Of a DNA stretch of 64,000 bases, positions 8,822 to 18,917 are shown one piece after another. Made by a program: the position numbers and the translations under genes. The notes beneath the pieces were generated by a model, which was not told where the DNA came from, made no database searches, and saw nothing but the letters and a program-made list of their open reading frames with translations. Source of the stretch: CBDEGR01 sp965237895 (GTDB lineage Bacteria > Acidobacteriota > Terriglobia > UBA7540 > JAPUME01); contig CBDEGR010000001.1 in the NCBI GenBank assembly GCA_965237895.1, positions 434,001 through 498,000 of the forward strand. Direction: 5' to 3'. The stretch's first letter is position 1. Every line of letters starts with the position of its first letter.

Positions 8822-9766
8822 ATGGCGGTGTGGGCGCTCGGTTTGGTAGGCGCCGGTTGCAGCGGGGAGTCTGCGGAGGAAAATGAAGAGGACTACGTTG
8901 CCGAAATCGAAGAGTATAGAAGGAAACGTGATCACATTTTCCAGACCGATCCCTTCTCTCAGCTTTCGCTGATTCATCGGGAGAAACTCAAAGACCGGGA
9001 GCGGGTGACGATCGGCAGCGGGCCCCAAGCCGATCTTCGCTTGGAGGGGGAGGGAATTGCTCCGCTTCATGCGGTTGTCGAAGGAAGTTCGGAAACCCCG
9101 CTGCTCAAAGCCGCCGAAGGCGCCGAATTCCGGGTGATCGGCTTCGACGGTAAGCCTGTCACCGAGTACCTTCTCCGGGACGATAGCGGCATCCGCGTCG
9201 GCCGTTTCAATCTTCACTACTTTCTTCACGAGGACTGGAACCGCGTGATCGAGGTGCACGACACCGAACGCCCGCTATTTGTGAACTTCACCGGAATGGA
9301 CCGTTTCCCGGTGGATCCCGGTTTCCGCGTGGAAGGAGAAGTGATCTCCGCCTCCGAACCTGCTCCCGTACAGATTACAGACAGCCAAGGTAACCTCCGT
9401 CCCTTCTGGAACTACGGAGAGCTCCGCTTTGAGTTGGCCGGGACCGACTGTACGTTGGAGTTGTTCACCTTTACTCTCGACGAGGCCGAGATCAAGCGCG
9501 GTGGCTTTATGTTGATGTTCACCGATGAGACGAGCGGGAGAGAGACCTACCCGGCGGGGCGTTACATTTACGTGGACGCCCCTGAATCTGAGGGAAAATC
9601 GTCCGGCACGATCCCCGTCGATTTCAACAAAGCCTTCAGCCCGCCCTGCAACTACAGTCCTGCTTTCACTTGTCCTTTCCCGGGGAAACGGAATCGCCTT
9701 CCGTTGGCGATTCGGGCCGGGCAGAAGTGGTACAGAGATGATGCCACGAAGGAAGGAAAGAAGTAG
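8822..9766 (+). CDS. DUF1684 lipoprotein
   Basis: The body matches DUF1684: KRDHIFQTDPFSQLSLIHREKL near the N-terminus, a small beta-rich FHA-like segment (VTIGSGPQADLRLEG), and the diagnostic C-terminal VDFNKAFSPPCNYSPAFTCPFPGKRNRLPLAI with RAGQKW. DUF1684 proteins have no established function. I place the start at ATG 8822, because MAVWALGLVGAGC is a good lipoprotein signal; the frame is also open from a GTG at 8699, which would add 41 charged residues ahead of the signal. It converges with the LLM oxidoreductase gene, six bases apart. Confidence 0.85.
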   Translation: MAVWALGLVGAGCSGESAEENEEDYVAEIEEYRRKRDHIFQTDPFSQLSLIHREKLKDRERVTIGSGPQADLRLEGEGIAPLHAVVEGSSETPLLKAAEGAEFRVIGFDGKPVTEYLLRDDSGIRVGRFNLHYFLHEDWNRVIEVHDTERPLFVNFTGMDRFPVDPGFRVEGEVISASEPAPVQITDSQGNLRPFWNYGELRFELAGTDCTLELFTFTLDEAEIKRGGFMLMFTDETSGRETYPAGRYIYVDAPESEGKSSGTIPVDFNKAFSPPCNYSPAFTCPFPGKRNRLPLAIRAGQKWYRDDATKEGKK

Positions 9767-9772
9767 AAAATC

Positions 9773-10795
9773 CTAGCGGAGCACAAGTTCGGCCAATGTG
9801 CGGAGTGAAGTTTTGCTGGAAGTGGCGCAGAGGAGCGTGGTGACGCCGCTCTCCTTCCAGAGGGAAAGCCGCTCGCCCATACGGGACTTCGGACCGCACA
9901 ACGCAACTTCGTCCACCAAGCGGTCCGGGACGGCCGCGGCGGCTTCCTCGCGTTTCCCCTGGAGGAATAGAGTTTGAATCTTTCCGGCCGCCTCTTCGTA
10001 TCCGTAGCGGCAAGCCAGATTGTAGTAGAAGTTCCGTTCGCAGGCTCCCATGCCTCCGATGTAAAGCGCAAGTTGCGGCCTGACGGCATTGCGGCAGGCG
10101 GCAACATCATCGCCCATTTGGACGGCGACGGTCGGCGCAATGTCGAAATTTGTTTTTTCTTCGTGGGCACGAGCGAATCCTTCCTGCAACCACTCGTGGT
10201 ACATCTCCATCCGTTCCGGTGAGAAGAACATCGGTAGCCATCCGTCGGCAACCTCGGCGGCCAGCGCCACATTCTTCGGTCCGATGGCGCCGAGATAGAT
10301 GGGAACGTCTGAACGCAGAGGGTGAGTAATCAGTTTCAATGGTTTCCCGAGGCCGGTTCCCTCCCGAACCGGAATCTGGTAGTACTGCCCGTCGTATTCC
10401 AGCGGCTTTTCACGCCGCAGGGCGGTACGGACGATTTCAATGTACTCCCGGCTACGCGCCAGCGGTTTCCCGTACGGCACTCCGTGCCAGCCTTCCGCCA
10501 CCTGGGGTCCTGACGCCCCCAGCCCGAGCAGCAGCCGTCCTCCGGAAAGCAGGTCCAAGCTCATTGCCGTCATGGCGGTCATGGCCGGCGTACGTGCTGG
10601 CATTTGAAGAATGGCTGTTCCGAGTTTGATGCGCTTGGTGCCGGCGGCAAGCCAGGTGAGCGGCGTGACGGCGTCCGACCCGTAGGCCTCGGCGGTCCAG
10701 ACCGAGTCGAAGCCTAGGCGCTCGGCCTCTTGGACGAGTTCCGTGGGGTCGCGGAACTTGGCACCCCAGTAGCCGAGATTGAGTCCGAGACGCAT
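9773..10795 (-). CDS. LLM-class (F420-dependent-type) oxidoreductase
   Basis: A 340-residue luciferase-like monooxygenase fold protein. It opens with [11 protein letters not shown] and [23 protein letters not shown], then [47 protein letters not shown] and [12 protein letters not shown], the signatures of the F420-dependent LLM subfamily. The absence of an FMN-monooxygenase partner gene and the sequence type favour F420, but the cofactor cannot be proven here and no F420 biosynthesis gene is in the window. Substrate is unknown. Confidence 0.88.
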   Translation of the reverse strand: MRLGLNLGYWGAKFRDPTELVQEAERLGFDSVWTAEAYGSDAVTPLTWLAAGTKRIKLGTAILQMPARTPAMTAMTAMSLDLLSGGRLLLGLGASGPQVAEGWHGVPYGKPLARSREYIEIVRTALRREKPLEYDGQYYQIPVREGTGLGKPLKLITHPLRSDVPIYLGAIGPKNVALAAEVADGWLPMFFSPERMEMYHEWLQEGFARAHEEKTNFDIAPTVAVQMGDDVAACRNAVRPQLALYIGGMGACERNFYYNLACRYGYEEAAGKIQTLFLQGKREEAAAAVPDRLVDEVALCGPKSRMGERLSLWKESGVTTLLCATSSKTSLRTLAELVLR

Positions 10796-10854
10796 ATTCG
10801 TTTCACGTGGGAGGTCTAGTGTGTGGGGAAATGGAAATGAAGTCCAGGGTTTAG

Positions 10855-10890
10855 AAGAAAAAAGGCGGCTGGGTTTGGGTGCCCAGCCGC
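10855..10890 (-). terminator. Intrinsic terminator, leftward
   Basis: A 9-bp perfect GC-rich stem, GCGGCTGGG (10865-10873) with CCCAGCCGC (10882-10890), is followed on the minus strand by a T-rich tract (10858-10863). It lies between tRNA-Leu and the LLM gene, both leftward, and would insulate the LLM gene from tRNA transcription. Confidence 0.7.
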
Positions 10891-11177
10891 TACGGGAGGT
10901 ATACCTGGAGGTTCGCGACAGCCAGGCAGCTTTATTAATTTAAATTATTCGCCCTATAGACCGGTAGGTGAGAACAGATTCGCTATGCCTCTGCTCAACT
11001 CCTGGGTCCGCAAACGCCTGCTTTCCTACGAGGCACGGAAGCAGTTTTCTCTATGGGCCGGATTCCCGTCAACGGGGACGCATCCAATTGCAGAATGGAA
11101 GCGTTTAAATGCAGACGGTGCGCCTAAACGGTTGGTTTTAGGGCCTCTCTTGGAGGTCTTCGAAGCCGTTTTTTAGT
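10891..11177. other. Intergenic region, no supported gene
   Basis: A 63-codon open frame at 10985-11176 has no recognisable domain and no clear ribosome-binding site, so I do not call it a gene. Confidence 0.4.
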
Positions 11178-11265
11178 TGGTGCCGAAGCGGGGATTCGAA
11201 CCCCGACGGTATTGCTACCACTAGAACCTGAGTCTAGCGCGTCTGCCAAGTTCCGCCACTTCGGC
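11178..11265 (-). tRNA. tRNA-Leu (anticodon CAG)
   Basis: Read on the minus strand: acceptor GCCGAAG pairs with CTTCGGC, the anticodon arm is CTAGA-CTCAGGT-TCTAG with anticodon CAG, a long class II variable arm follows, the T arm is CGGGG-TTCGAAT-CCCCG, and CCA is encoded at the 3' end. All are as expected for a leucine tRNA. Confidence 0.96.
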
Positions 11266-11471
11266 ACATAGGAGTTGCGGGCAGGTTGGTGACATCCAAC
11301 AATTGCGGAACACCGAAAATCATGGTGCCATTGCCCCTCCAACTTTGTCAACCGGAGGCCCAAGAGGCGCGCGGAGGATTTCATGGTGACTCCCGCAAGT
11401 ACGCACGGATGTTTTTGTTAAGAAAATGAGCAGTTTGGGACGAATCGGGCTACACTGGTTCGGATATCTCA

Positions 11472-14019
11472 ATGCCAGAGTTACCTGCTCCGAAGACGGT
11501 CTTAAAGGTCTTCCAAAAAAATCCGGCCAAGATTTTCCCCCTTAATGAGTTGACCTCCAAGTTTCACTTGCGCAGCAGTCAGGCACGAAGTTTTCGCAGC
11601 TTGCTGAAAGACATGGCCCGGCGAAGGCTGATCGTGCCGCTTAAGAAGAGCCGGTACCGGGCGGCAGCCCGTTCCGGTATGATGCCGAAAAAATCTTCGG
11701 CAAAAACGGCGGCGGCGGAGAAAGTATCCTCATCGCGGGCGCGCGCGGGCCTGATTTTGGGGCGGCTGGTCACGCATCGTGACGGCTATGGGTTCGTCAT
11801 TCCGGACCAGCGACTGAAAGAGACCGACCAGGACATATATATACCGGTTCGCGGAATAGGCTCCGCCTTGCACGGTGACCGCGTGGCCGTCGCAGCCGGT
11901 CCGGCGCGGGGCGACCGCGTGCAGGGGCGGATTGTCGAGGTGGTTGAGAGGCTGCAGAAGACTGTCGTTGGGCAGTTTCGCAGCGGACATCCGGAGAATT
12001 TCGTCATTCCTTTTGAGCAGCGGATTCCTTCCATCATCATTCCTCGCGGCAAGGAGATGCCGCCGGAGGAGGCTCCTCGTTCTTCGCCGCATCGTCAGTT
12101 CGGTGGGGAGTCGAAGGGGCAGGGGAAGCGGCGTGCCGGGTCCCACCGCGAAATCGTGGCTTCCATGGAGGACATGGTTGTCGATGTCGAGATGACCGAG
12201 TACCCGCGCCCCGGTGTATCGCCGCGAGGGCGGGTGGTCGAGGTACTCGGCAGGCGGGAGGATTTCGGCATTGATGTTGAAATCACCATCCGGAAGTATC
12301 ATCTGCCGCATCAGTTTCCCGAAGAGGTCTTGGAGGAGGCCCGAGAGGCTACCTCCACCGTCGGACCCGAGGACCGGCGAGGAAGGAAAGATTTTCGCGG
12401 CCTTCCGGTGGTGACCATTGACGGGGAAACGGCCAAAGATTTTGACGACGGGGTCTATGTGGAGAGGTCCGGCCACGGCGGTTACCGGTTGGACGTGCAC
12501 ATTGCCGACGTGGTCCACTACGTCCGGCCCGATACGGCGATAGACCGCGAGGCGCGCCTGCGCGGCACTTCTGTCTATTTTCCCGACCGAGCGGTCCCCA
12601 TGCTTCCGCTCGAGCTGTCGAACGGGATTTGCAGTTTGAATCCTCAGACGGATCGCTTGGCGCTTTCCGTCTCCATGGAGATCGACACCGAGGGCGGCGT
12701 TCGCTCTTACCAGCTTGCGCAGGGTGTGATCCACTCAGCGGCCCGCATGACCTATACCGATGTCCAGGCTGTTCTCGACGGCGACAAGAGCGTGTGGAAT
12801 CGTTACCGGAAATTGGCGCCGCAGTTTGAACTGATGAAGGAGCTGGCGCTGATTTTGAATCGAAAGCGCGAACGGCGCGGCTCGATCGATTTTGACCTGC
12901 CCGAGCCGGAGATCGAATTCGACGAGCAAGGCTTGATGACCGGCATCAAGCGCGCTGAACGGCTCATGGCGCAACGGATTATTGAAGAGTTCATGCTGAT
13001 GGCGAATGAGACCGTGGCGCGATTCCTCACCGGGTGCGGCGTGGCGCTTCTCCATCGCGTGCACGAGAAACCCGATGCCAAGAAGGTGCTCGAATTCGAA
13101 GAGGTGGCCGCCGGATTCGGTTACACGCTCGGCATCGTTCTTCCCGCAGCGCGGCGCTTCGATTTGGGAACCAAGTCGCCGCGCGACCGCCGCCGTCATA
13201 TTCACTATGAGGTGCAAGGAAGAGGACTTGAAGATTACTCCGTTCCACTATCAGAAGCTGGCGCAACAGATTGCCGGGCGGCCCGAAGAGCGCATTGTGT
13301 CTTACTTAATGCTCCGCTCGCTGAAGCAGGCCCGATATTTGGAAGAATCGTTGGGACACTTTGCTCTGGGAACGAAAGACTACACACACTTTAATTCGCC
13401 GATTCGCCGGTATCCGGACTTGGTCGTGCATCGTATATTGAAGGATGTCTTGGGACGGACAGGCGGGACAGCCAGGGCATCGGGGAAAGAAAGTATGAAG
13501 GGGCCGCCGCCCCGGAAGAGTGCGAAGAAAGCGGGGGCCAAGTTTCAGTCACACTCCGGAAGCGGGGACGGCGGGCGGGAAATTCCTGCTGCCGAGCTGC
13601 GCAACCTGGCGATGGAGACCTCGGCGTCGGAGCGGCGCGCTCAAGAAGCCGAACGCGAGTTGATGAACTGGAAAAAGGCCGCCTTCATGAGCAAACGGTT
13701 GGGAGAAGAGTTCGACGCTCTGGTGATCAGCCTCTCACGCTTCGGGTTCAACGTGGAATTACTCGATCTGTTTGTAGAAGGCATGGTGCCGATGGCGAAC
13801 CTTGAGGGAGACCGATTTGCGTATCGCGAACGCGCGCGCGCGATTGTCGGCGAGCGGTCCGGGAAGGCCATCCGCATGGGCGACCGCGTCCGGGTTCGCT
13901 TGGACCGGATCGATCGCTTGACGAACCGGTTGGAGTTTTCACCCCTTGAGGGGGGCTCTGTGAGGGTGGGGACCCGGGAAACTCTCCTTCTTGTTGACAA
14001 GTTTGCGAAGGGACCATAG
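11472..14019 (+). CDS. rnr: Ribonuclease R, split by a frameshift near 13215
   Basis: The N-terminal frame (11472 to about 13215) holds a winged-helix region, two cold-shock-like segments (GLILGRLVTHRDGYGFVIPD; DIYIPVRGIGSALHGDRV) and the RNB catalytic motif VVTIDGETAKDFDDGVYVE followed by YRLDVHIADVVHYV. The downstream frame continues directly with ITPFHYQKLAQQIAGRPEER, SYLMLRSLKQARY, HFNSPIRRYPDLVVHR and a C-terminal S1 domain (FVEGMVPMANLEGDRF). The join is near GTGCAAGGAAGAGGAC (13213-13228), where one inserted base would explain the break. RNase R is a processive 3'-5' exonuclease degrading structured RNA. A lysine-rich insert (about 13480-13580) interrupts the region before the S1 domain. 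Because the rest is intact, a base-call error is at least as likely as true inactivation. Confidence 0.88.
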
Positions 14020-14063
14020 CATTAAAAATTAGGAGGCCATCGCGCCTCAGTTCTGTCTTATGT

Positions 14064-14139
14064 GGCGGGGTAGCTCAGGGGTCAGAGCGAGGGTCTCATA
14101 ATCCCTAGGCCGTGGGTTCGATTCCCACCCCCGCTACCA
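14064..14139 (+). tRNA. tRNA-Met (anticodon CAT)
   Basis: Acceptor GGCGGGG pairs with CCCCGCT (one G-U), D stem GCTC/GAGC, anticodon loop CTCATAA, T arm GTGGG-TTCGATT-CCCAC, and CCA encoded. Bases 31 and 39 form a T-T mismatch in the anticodon stem. The first base pair is G-U rather than mismatched and there is no run of three G-C pairs in the anticodon stem, so elongator Met is favoured over initiator; lysidine-modified tRNA-Ile2 is not excluded. Confidence 0.92.
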
Positions 14140-14358
14140 AATCTTACTCTTTTAGAGTCATTTAATTAACGACCCCGCTTTTTCCGTGTACCTTTTGTGT
14201 CCCCTTCGTCTCGGCGAAGACGATTGGATCTGAAGTCCAGCTGCGACGTACGTCGGCTTCCAGTTGCTCTTGCCTGGCTCTCACCCACGGAACGTAATGG
14301 CGCTCAGTGACCCTGCGCGCCAGGAAGCCATCCTGCGACGTTTGCGACGGAGCATATT

Positions 14359-15927
14359 GTGTTTTCTTTTACTGACCTGAGCGTGATCGTACTCAGCCTA
14401 GCAATCGTAATCGGCGTAGTTTTGCGCGCCGTTCGGAGGAAGCCAAGCGGCGCAGAGTACTTTCTGGCTGGTCGCGACCTCACTTGGCCATTTGTCGGCA
14501 TGTCACTGTTCGTAACCAATATCTCCGCCGAACACGTCATCGGCTTAGCCGGAGATGGGTACCGCGTTGGCTTTGTGGCCGGAGGGTTTGAGTGGATGGG
14601 AGCATTGGACCTAATTATCCTTGCGATCCTCTTTGTTCCTCTGTACTTGCGCGCCAAGATATTTACTATCCCAGAATTTCTCGAGCGTCGCTTCGGTTGG
14701 GGCCTGCGGGCCTTCCTCTCTGTTAATCTATTGATCATTAATGTCCTAACCAAGATTTCGATCGCATTGTGGGCCGGGTCACTTCTCATAACCACTTTGT
14801 TCGGATGGAATCAGATGTTCGTGATGATCTGCATATCGGCGTTCACTGCCCTGTATACGATGAAGGGTGGCCTGCGCGCCGTAGTTTATGCCGACATGGT
14901 TCAGGGGTTCTGGCTGATCCTGGGTGGAATCATTCTGACTTCTGTTGCATTAGTGAGTGTCGGAGGTTGGAATGAACTTACCGCGCGGGCTCCTGGGGGA
15001 ATGATCGAGATGGTCAAACCCTTAAATCACGAATTACCGATTACGGGCTTTTGGATTAGCAATGTTCTTGCGGGAATGTTTTATTGGTGCATGGACCAGA
15101 CGACTGTCCAGCGCGTTCTTGGTGCAAGGAGCATTAAAGACGGACAAAAGGGAGCAATCTTTGCGGGTTTTCTCAAGCTTCTGACTCCATTCATTCTTGT
15201 TCTCCCGGGGATTATCGCCCGAATTCTCCATCCAGACCTGCAGCGATACGATATGGCCTATGCTCACCTGGCTGGTGTCTTACTGCCCGTTGGGGTTCGA
15301 GGCTTGGTCCTCGCTGGCCTGATTGCCGCCTTGATGTCCTCAATCAGTGCAGCTTACAACTCCAGCGCAACGCTGGTGACGCGGGACTTTGTCCTCCGCT
15401 TCCGGCCAAGTCTCACGGACCGCCGGCAAGTCATCGTCGGCCGATCAGTTACGGGTCTTATGGCCATTTTGGGCTTGTTGGCTGCCCCCCTTGTCGGCCT
15501 TTCGGTGACTATATGGCACTACCTTCAGATGATTTCCGCATACCTGTCGATACCGATGGCTGCGACGATCTTCTTAGGGCTGCTGTGGAAACGGGTGAAT
15601 ACGACTGCAGCGGTCACGGCTGTGTCAGTCGGATTCGCGACGGGACTCGTGTTTTTCCTCGATCAAGCCTTAGGCTGGTCGCTGCCCGTCATTTCTCATC
15701 CGTACCTACACTCGTTTCTACATCGTACGCTAATAGTGTGGATTATCGCAGCAGCAACGATGATCGGGGTTACCCTTGCCACGACAAGGGTTGAACAGGA
15801 AAGCGGACGCGAATTGGAGAGCGGGTTCGGAGGGTTCGCTCAGCCATGGAACCGATTCGGTGACTATCGGACATGGGCTATCCTGCTCTTTCTTTGCATC
15901 GCCAGCTTATGGTGGGTCTTTCGATAG
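14359..15927 (+). CDS. Sodium:solute symporter (SSS family), first copy
   Basis: A 522-residue integral membrane protein with about 13-14 hydrophobic segments. SSS signatures include SGAEYFLAGRDLTWPFVGMSLF, NISAEHVIGLAGDGYRVG, GGLRAVVYADMVQGFWLI, MDQTTVQRVLGARSIKDGQKG and LAGLIAALMSSISAAYNSSATL. It would import an organic solute with sodium. The glucose/galactose (SGLT-like) branch is the closest by eye, so a sugar is likely, but not certain. Start is the GTG at 14359; there is no strong ribosome-binding site. Confidence 0.9.
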   Translation: MFSFTDLSVIVLSLAIVIGVVLRAVRRKPSGAEYFLAGRDLTWPFVGMSLFVTNISAEHVIGLAGDGYRVGFVAGGFEWMGALDLIILAILFVPLYLRAKIFTIPEFLERRFGWGLRAFLSVNLLIINVLTKISIALWAGSLLITTLFGWNQMFVMICISAFTALYTMKGGLRAVVYADMVQGFWLILGGIILTSVALVSVGGWNELTARAPGGMIEMVKPLNHELPITGFWISNVLAGMFYWCMDQTTVQRVLGARSIKDGQKGAIFAGFLKLLTPFILVLPGIIARILHPDLQRYDMAYAHLAGVLLPVGVRGLVLAGLIAALMSSISAAYNSSATLVTRDFVLRFRPSLTDRRQVIVGRSVTGLMAILGLLAAPLVGLSVTIWHYLQMISAYLSIPMAATIFLGLLWKRVNTTAAVTAVSVGFATGLVFFLDQALGWSLPVISHPYLHSFLHRTLIVWIIAAATMIGVTLATTRVEQESGRELESGFGGFAQPWNRFGDYRTWAILLFLCIASLWWVFR

Positions 15928-16230
15928 GGAGGGTGTGCTGAAGACGGACACACTGGGTCATCCGCTGAATCTCGCCCATCGTTGCCTCGTTCAGGTTGTC
16001 CAGCAAGGCTGTGATACCCAAAACAATGGCGAAACCCAGCGCCATCCCCACCCGGCGAATCCACAAACCAAACAACGTGGACCCTACTCTCCAGCCAAAT
16101 CCAAATAACCCTACCTTAATCAAGGTCGGCTGACCTGACCCCCTTCTCCGGCAGACCTCGACCTGACGTGACCGGGGTTTTTTGTACCAGGTGAAATGAG
16201 AGAGAATTCGCCTGAGAAGGAGACCCGATC
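15928..16230. repeat. Gap with IS3-family end fragments
   Basis: No complete gene. At 16131 the sequence TGACCTGACCCCC matches the left end of the full IS3 element at 37585, then diverges. At 16164 a second end, TGACGTGACC followed by TTTTGTACCAG and AATGAGAGAG, leads straight into a transposase orfA start with a GAAGGAG site. A related end lies at 22685. A hydrophobic open frame on the minus strand (15878-16123) could be a membrane-protein remnant, but I cannot name it. Confidence 0.5.
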
Positions 16231-16320
16231 ATGTCGACGAAGAGGTATAAGCCGGAGCAGGTAGTAAACATCCTCCGGCAGATCGAAGTGGAGATTGCGA
16301 ATGGGAAGACGACCCCGCCC
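16231..16320 (+). pseudogene. IS3-family transposase orfA fragment (N-terminal 30 codons)
   Basis: After a GAAGGAG ribosome-binding site the frame reads MSTKRYKPEQVVNILRQIEV then EIANGKTTP, the standard N-terminus of an IS407-group IS3 orfA helix-turn-helix protein. Homology stops after about 30 codons, before the recognition helix (usually [11 protein letters not shown]), and the frame runs into unrelated sequence. Confidence 0.75.
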
Positions 16321-16384
16321 TGTGAAACTATCGCCGATGTGACTTCACGTTCTTGCGTATCCGTTTCTCTAGGGGGCAACACTG

Positions 16385-17032
16385 TGGGCGCATTGGCCCT
16401 CTCAGGCAATCCTCGCCGGCGGGCAGCCTTATACGCCGCTATTGCCCGAAATGAACCACATCTCTGCTTGCTTCTGCTACCGCTGTCCGCTGGGCTTGGA
16501 ATATCCCACCTGCGCGCTGGCCTGCGCTCGGGAACTGGAAGAAGCAATTGTCGGCGCGGGGAAGGATCGTGTGGCGGGTTTCATTCTCGAACCCATCGTT
16601 GGGGCCACTTCCGGCGCGGTGCCCCCGGAAGGGTATCTCCGGACGGTTCGGGAGATCTGCGACCGGCATGGCTTGTTGCTGATCGCGGATGAAGTGATGA
16701 CCGGGCTGGGGCGAACAGGAAAATATTACGCTGTCGAGCACTGGAACGTTGTTCCCGACATCATCCTGCTGGGGAAAGGTATGAGCAGCGGCTATGCCCC
16801 GCTGGGGGCGGTGCTGGTGGGGGAGAAAGTGTGGCGGGCCATTCAGAGCGGCTCGGGAAATTTGGAGCACGGTTTCACGTATCAGGGCCATCCTCCCTCG
16901 GTGGCTGCCAGCTTGGCGGTGCAGCGGTACATCGAGAAGCACAATCTCATCGACCGGGCGCGGGACCAGGGCGCTCGGCGACTCCTCGATGCCCCGCCGG
17001 GCGGGAAAATCGGGTCTCCCATGCTTCTGTGA
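16385..17032 (+). pseudogene. Class III aminotransferase remnant, truncated at both ends
   Basis: The frame first reads LALSGNPRRRAALYA, shifts near 16425, then continues from about 16430 with CYRCPLGLEYPTCALACARELE, FILEPIVGATSGAVPPEGYL, LLLIADEVMTGLGRTGKYYA, PDIILLGKGMSSGYAPLGAV and EHGFTYQGHPPSVAASLAV. This is a PLP-dependent class III (aspartate aminotransferase family) protein with the PLP lysine in LGKGMSSG. The N-terminal third, including the GGSEA-type region, and the last 100 or so residues are missing. The break lies directly at the IS3 orfA fragment, so IS activity probably removed the 5' part. Confidence 0.85.
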
Positions 17033-17083
17033 GGACCTCTGGTTGCGGAGATATGTGATCAGACGTAGAAGCATTTGATTTTC

Positions 17084-18877
17084 TTAGGGATTCCGCGGGT
17101 GGAACCCTAGCTTCCTTCTGCGGCGAGGATCTACAGCCTTAGCAGAAGGTTCAATAAAGGCCTGGCACCAACGACGCACTGAGTTAATCAAATACAAGTC
17201 TGTGGCCGGACGAATGGCGGAAACAGGGATGACCCTCTCGCGAATAATGCCTTGCGACAACAACTCGGCCCGGAATGTGCCAGGCAACAAGCCACATTGA
17301 ACAGGGGGTGTTACCAACTCGCCATCTAGTTTGACAACGACGTTAGCGGTGGTCGCTTCAGTGATCTCGCCCTGATGGTTCCATAGCAGGACATCGTCGC
17401 AGTTGGGACTGGCAGCACGAGCAACGTCATAGACTCGGCGGTTTGTGGTCTTGTGGTAGAGAAACGGGTCGGCCATGTCGACTGAGGTAGGGGCCAAGCG
17501 CAGGCGCAACGGCTGTTCCCCAGTGTCCTCGGGCAATGATTGCGCCTCCGTCGTTATCTTCCCGTCTTGCCCCAGCAGCAGACGGACTTTATGTGACCGT
17601 TCTGAAAACGTCGCACCACAGGTTTCTAAATGGTGGGCGGCCAGGTCGGCAGAGAACGGAATGCCAAAGTAGTTTGCGGAATCTGCCAAGCGTTGTATAT
17701 GGCGTGCAAGCAAGAAGTACCCTTCCATCGGCTGCCAAAGCAGTGTTTCTAACAGTCCGAAGGAAGGCATTACCGTTAGCACTCGAGCTTTAATCCGACA
17801 TTCAGAATATTCGGTCGTGCTGTTCGAATCCCAGACAATGCCGCCGCCAACACCATACTCCGCTTGGGAGGCATTCAAGTCAATGCGAACAGTACGAATG
17901 GCTACATTGAACTGGGCCCGGCGCTGGGGGGCAATAAAGCCAATCGCCCCGGTGTAGATATTGCGTGGCTCTGTCTCCAGCTGGGCTATGATTCGAGTGG
18001 TGTGGACCTTAGGCGCGCCAGTAACCGAAGCGGGAGGGAAGAGGGCGGCAATGATGTCGGTTAGAGGAGCCTCGGTTTCCGCTGTCACAGTCGAGGTCAT
18101 TTGTAGCACCGTCGGATAACGTTCAACAGTAAACAGCTCCGGCACTTGCACGCTGCCTAGGGCGGCGACACGGCCCATGTCGTTGCGGACCATGTCCACA
18201 ATCATTAGGTTTTCCGCGCGGTTTTTCTCCGAGTGCTGTAAACATGCCATTTGCAAGCGATCCTCAGCCAATGTAAGGCCCCGGGCTGCAGTTCCTTTCA
18301 TGGGACGGCAGTTTAAATAAGGTCCGTTTAGGGTGAAAAAAAGCTCCGGTGAGACAGAACAAATAGCGTAAGCACCAGTATCAATGTAAGCGGCACAAGA
18401 AGCTTGCTGTGCCCTAGCTAGATTGGTAAAAAGCGACCACGGATCACCCTGAAAGGACGTCCGCATTCGAAAAGTGTAGTTAACTTGGTAGGTCTCACCA
18501 GCAGCAATGAGCCGCTTAATTTGGGCTATCGCTTTGTCATACACCTGTCGGTAGATTGTGGGGCGCCATTCCCCAAGGGTGTAGCCGGCTAGAGCGGGAG
18601 ATAACCGCTTCTCGGTGACTGGCTTCCGGTACAGCCCAAACCAGAGCAGAGGTAGCGGTGAGGGTGCCCGTACGCGAAACGCCGGGTCAAAAGCAGGAGC
18701 GGCTTCATAGGTAACAAAGCCAGCTGCATAAAGTCCATGCGCTTGGACAGCCGTTTCCACCTCCCGAAGTGCGGGGAGAACATCCTCCACACAATCAGAT
18801 GTTATAATCGCAAGTGGCCGCGTGAAATGAAGCCAAAGGCCTGTGCTGCGATCTTGCAGGACGACCCGATCCTTCAT
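17084..18877 (-). CDS. pabB: Aminodeoxychorismate synthase component I / lyase fusion (PabB-PabC)
   Basis: A 597-residue bifunctional protein of folate synthesis. The N-terminal about 350 residues are a PabB/TrpE-type chorismate-binding domain: IKRLIAAGETYQVNYTFRMR, YAICSVSPELFF, RPMKGTAARG, IVDMVRNDMGRVA and LFPPASVTGAPKVHTTRII. The C-terminal part is a class IV PLP aminotransferase-type lyase (PabC): FGLLETLLWQPMEGYF, FLYHKTTNRRVYDVARA (PLP lysine) and EITEATTANVVVKLDGELVTPP. Together they make 4-amino-4-deoxychorismate and cleave it to p-aminobenzoate. The glutaminase partner PabA is not in the window. TrpE is a less likely alternative given the PabC fusion. Confidence 0.92.
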   Translation of the reverse strand: MKDRVVLQDRSTGLWLHFTRPLAIITSDCVEDVLPALREVETAVQAHGLYAAGFVTYEAAPAFDPAFRVRAPSPLPLLWFGLYRKPVTEKRLSPALAGYTLGEWRPTIYRQVYDKAIAQIKRLIAAGETYQVNYTFRMRTSFQGDPWSLFTNLARAQQASCAAYIDTGAYAICSVSPELFFTLNGPYLNCRPMKGTAARGLTLAEDRLQMACLQHSEKNRAENLMIVDMVRNDMGRVAALGSVQVPELFTVERYPTVLQMTSTVTAETEAPLTDIIAALFPPASVTGAPKVHTTRIIAQLETEPRNIYTGAIGFIAPQRRAQFNVAIRTVRIDLNASQAEYGVGGGIVWDSNSTTEYSECRIKARVLTVMPSFGLLETLLWQPMEGYFLLARHIQRLADSANYFGIPFSADLAAHHLETCGATFSERSHKVRLLLGQDGKITTEAQSLPEDTGEQPLRLRLAPTSVDMADPFLYHKTTNRRVYDVARAASPNCDDVLLWNHQGEITEATTANVVVKLDGELVTPPVQCGLLPGTFRAELLSQGIIRERVIPVSAIRPATDLYLINSVRRWCQAFIEPSAKAVDPRRRRKLGFHPRNP

Positions 18878-18917
18878 AGGTTAAGTGAATCCCCTTTCCT
18901 TTACCGAGATAAACGAT

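Noticed and set aside
10985..11176. 63-codon plus-strand frame
   Set aside because: No domain, no clear ribosome-binding site, and it ends just before the tRNA-Leu gene.
11730..12734. 334-codon minus-strand frame inside RNase R
   Set aside because: Antisense shadow of a GC-rich conserved gene; no ribosome-binding site or domain.
15878..16123. Hydrophobic minus-strand frame
   Set aside because: Could be a membrane-protein scrap but I cannot assign it and it overlaps the symporter end.
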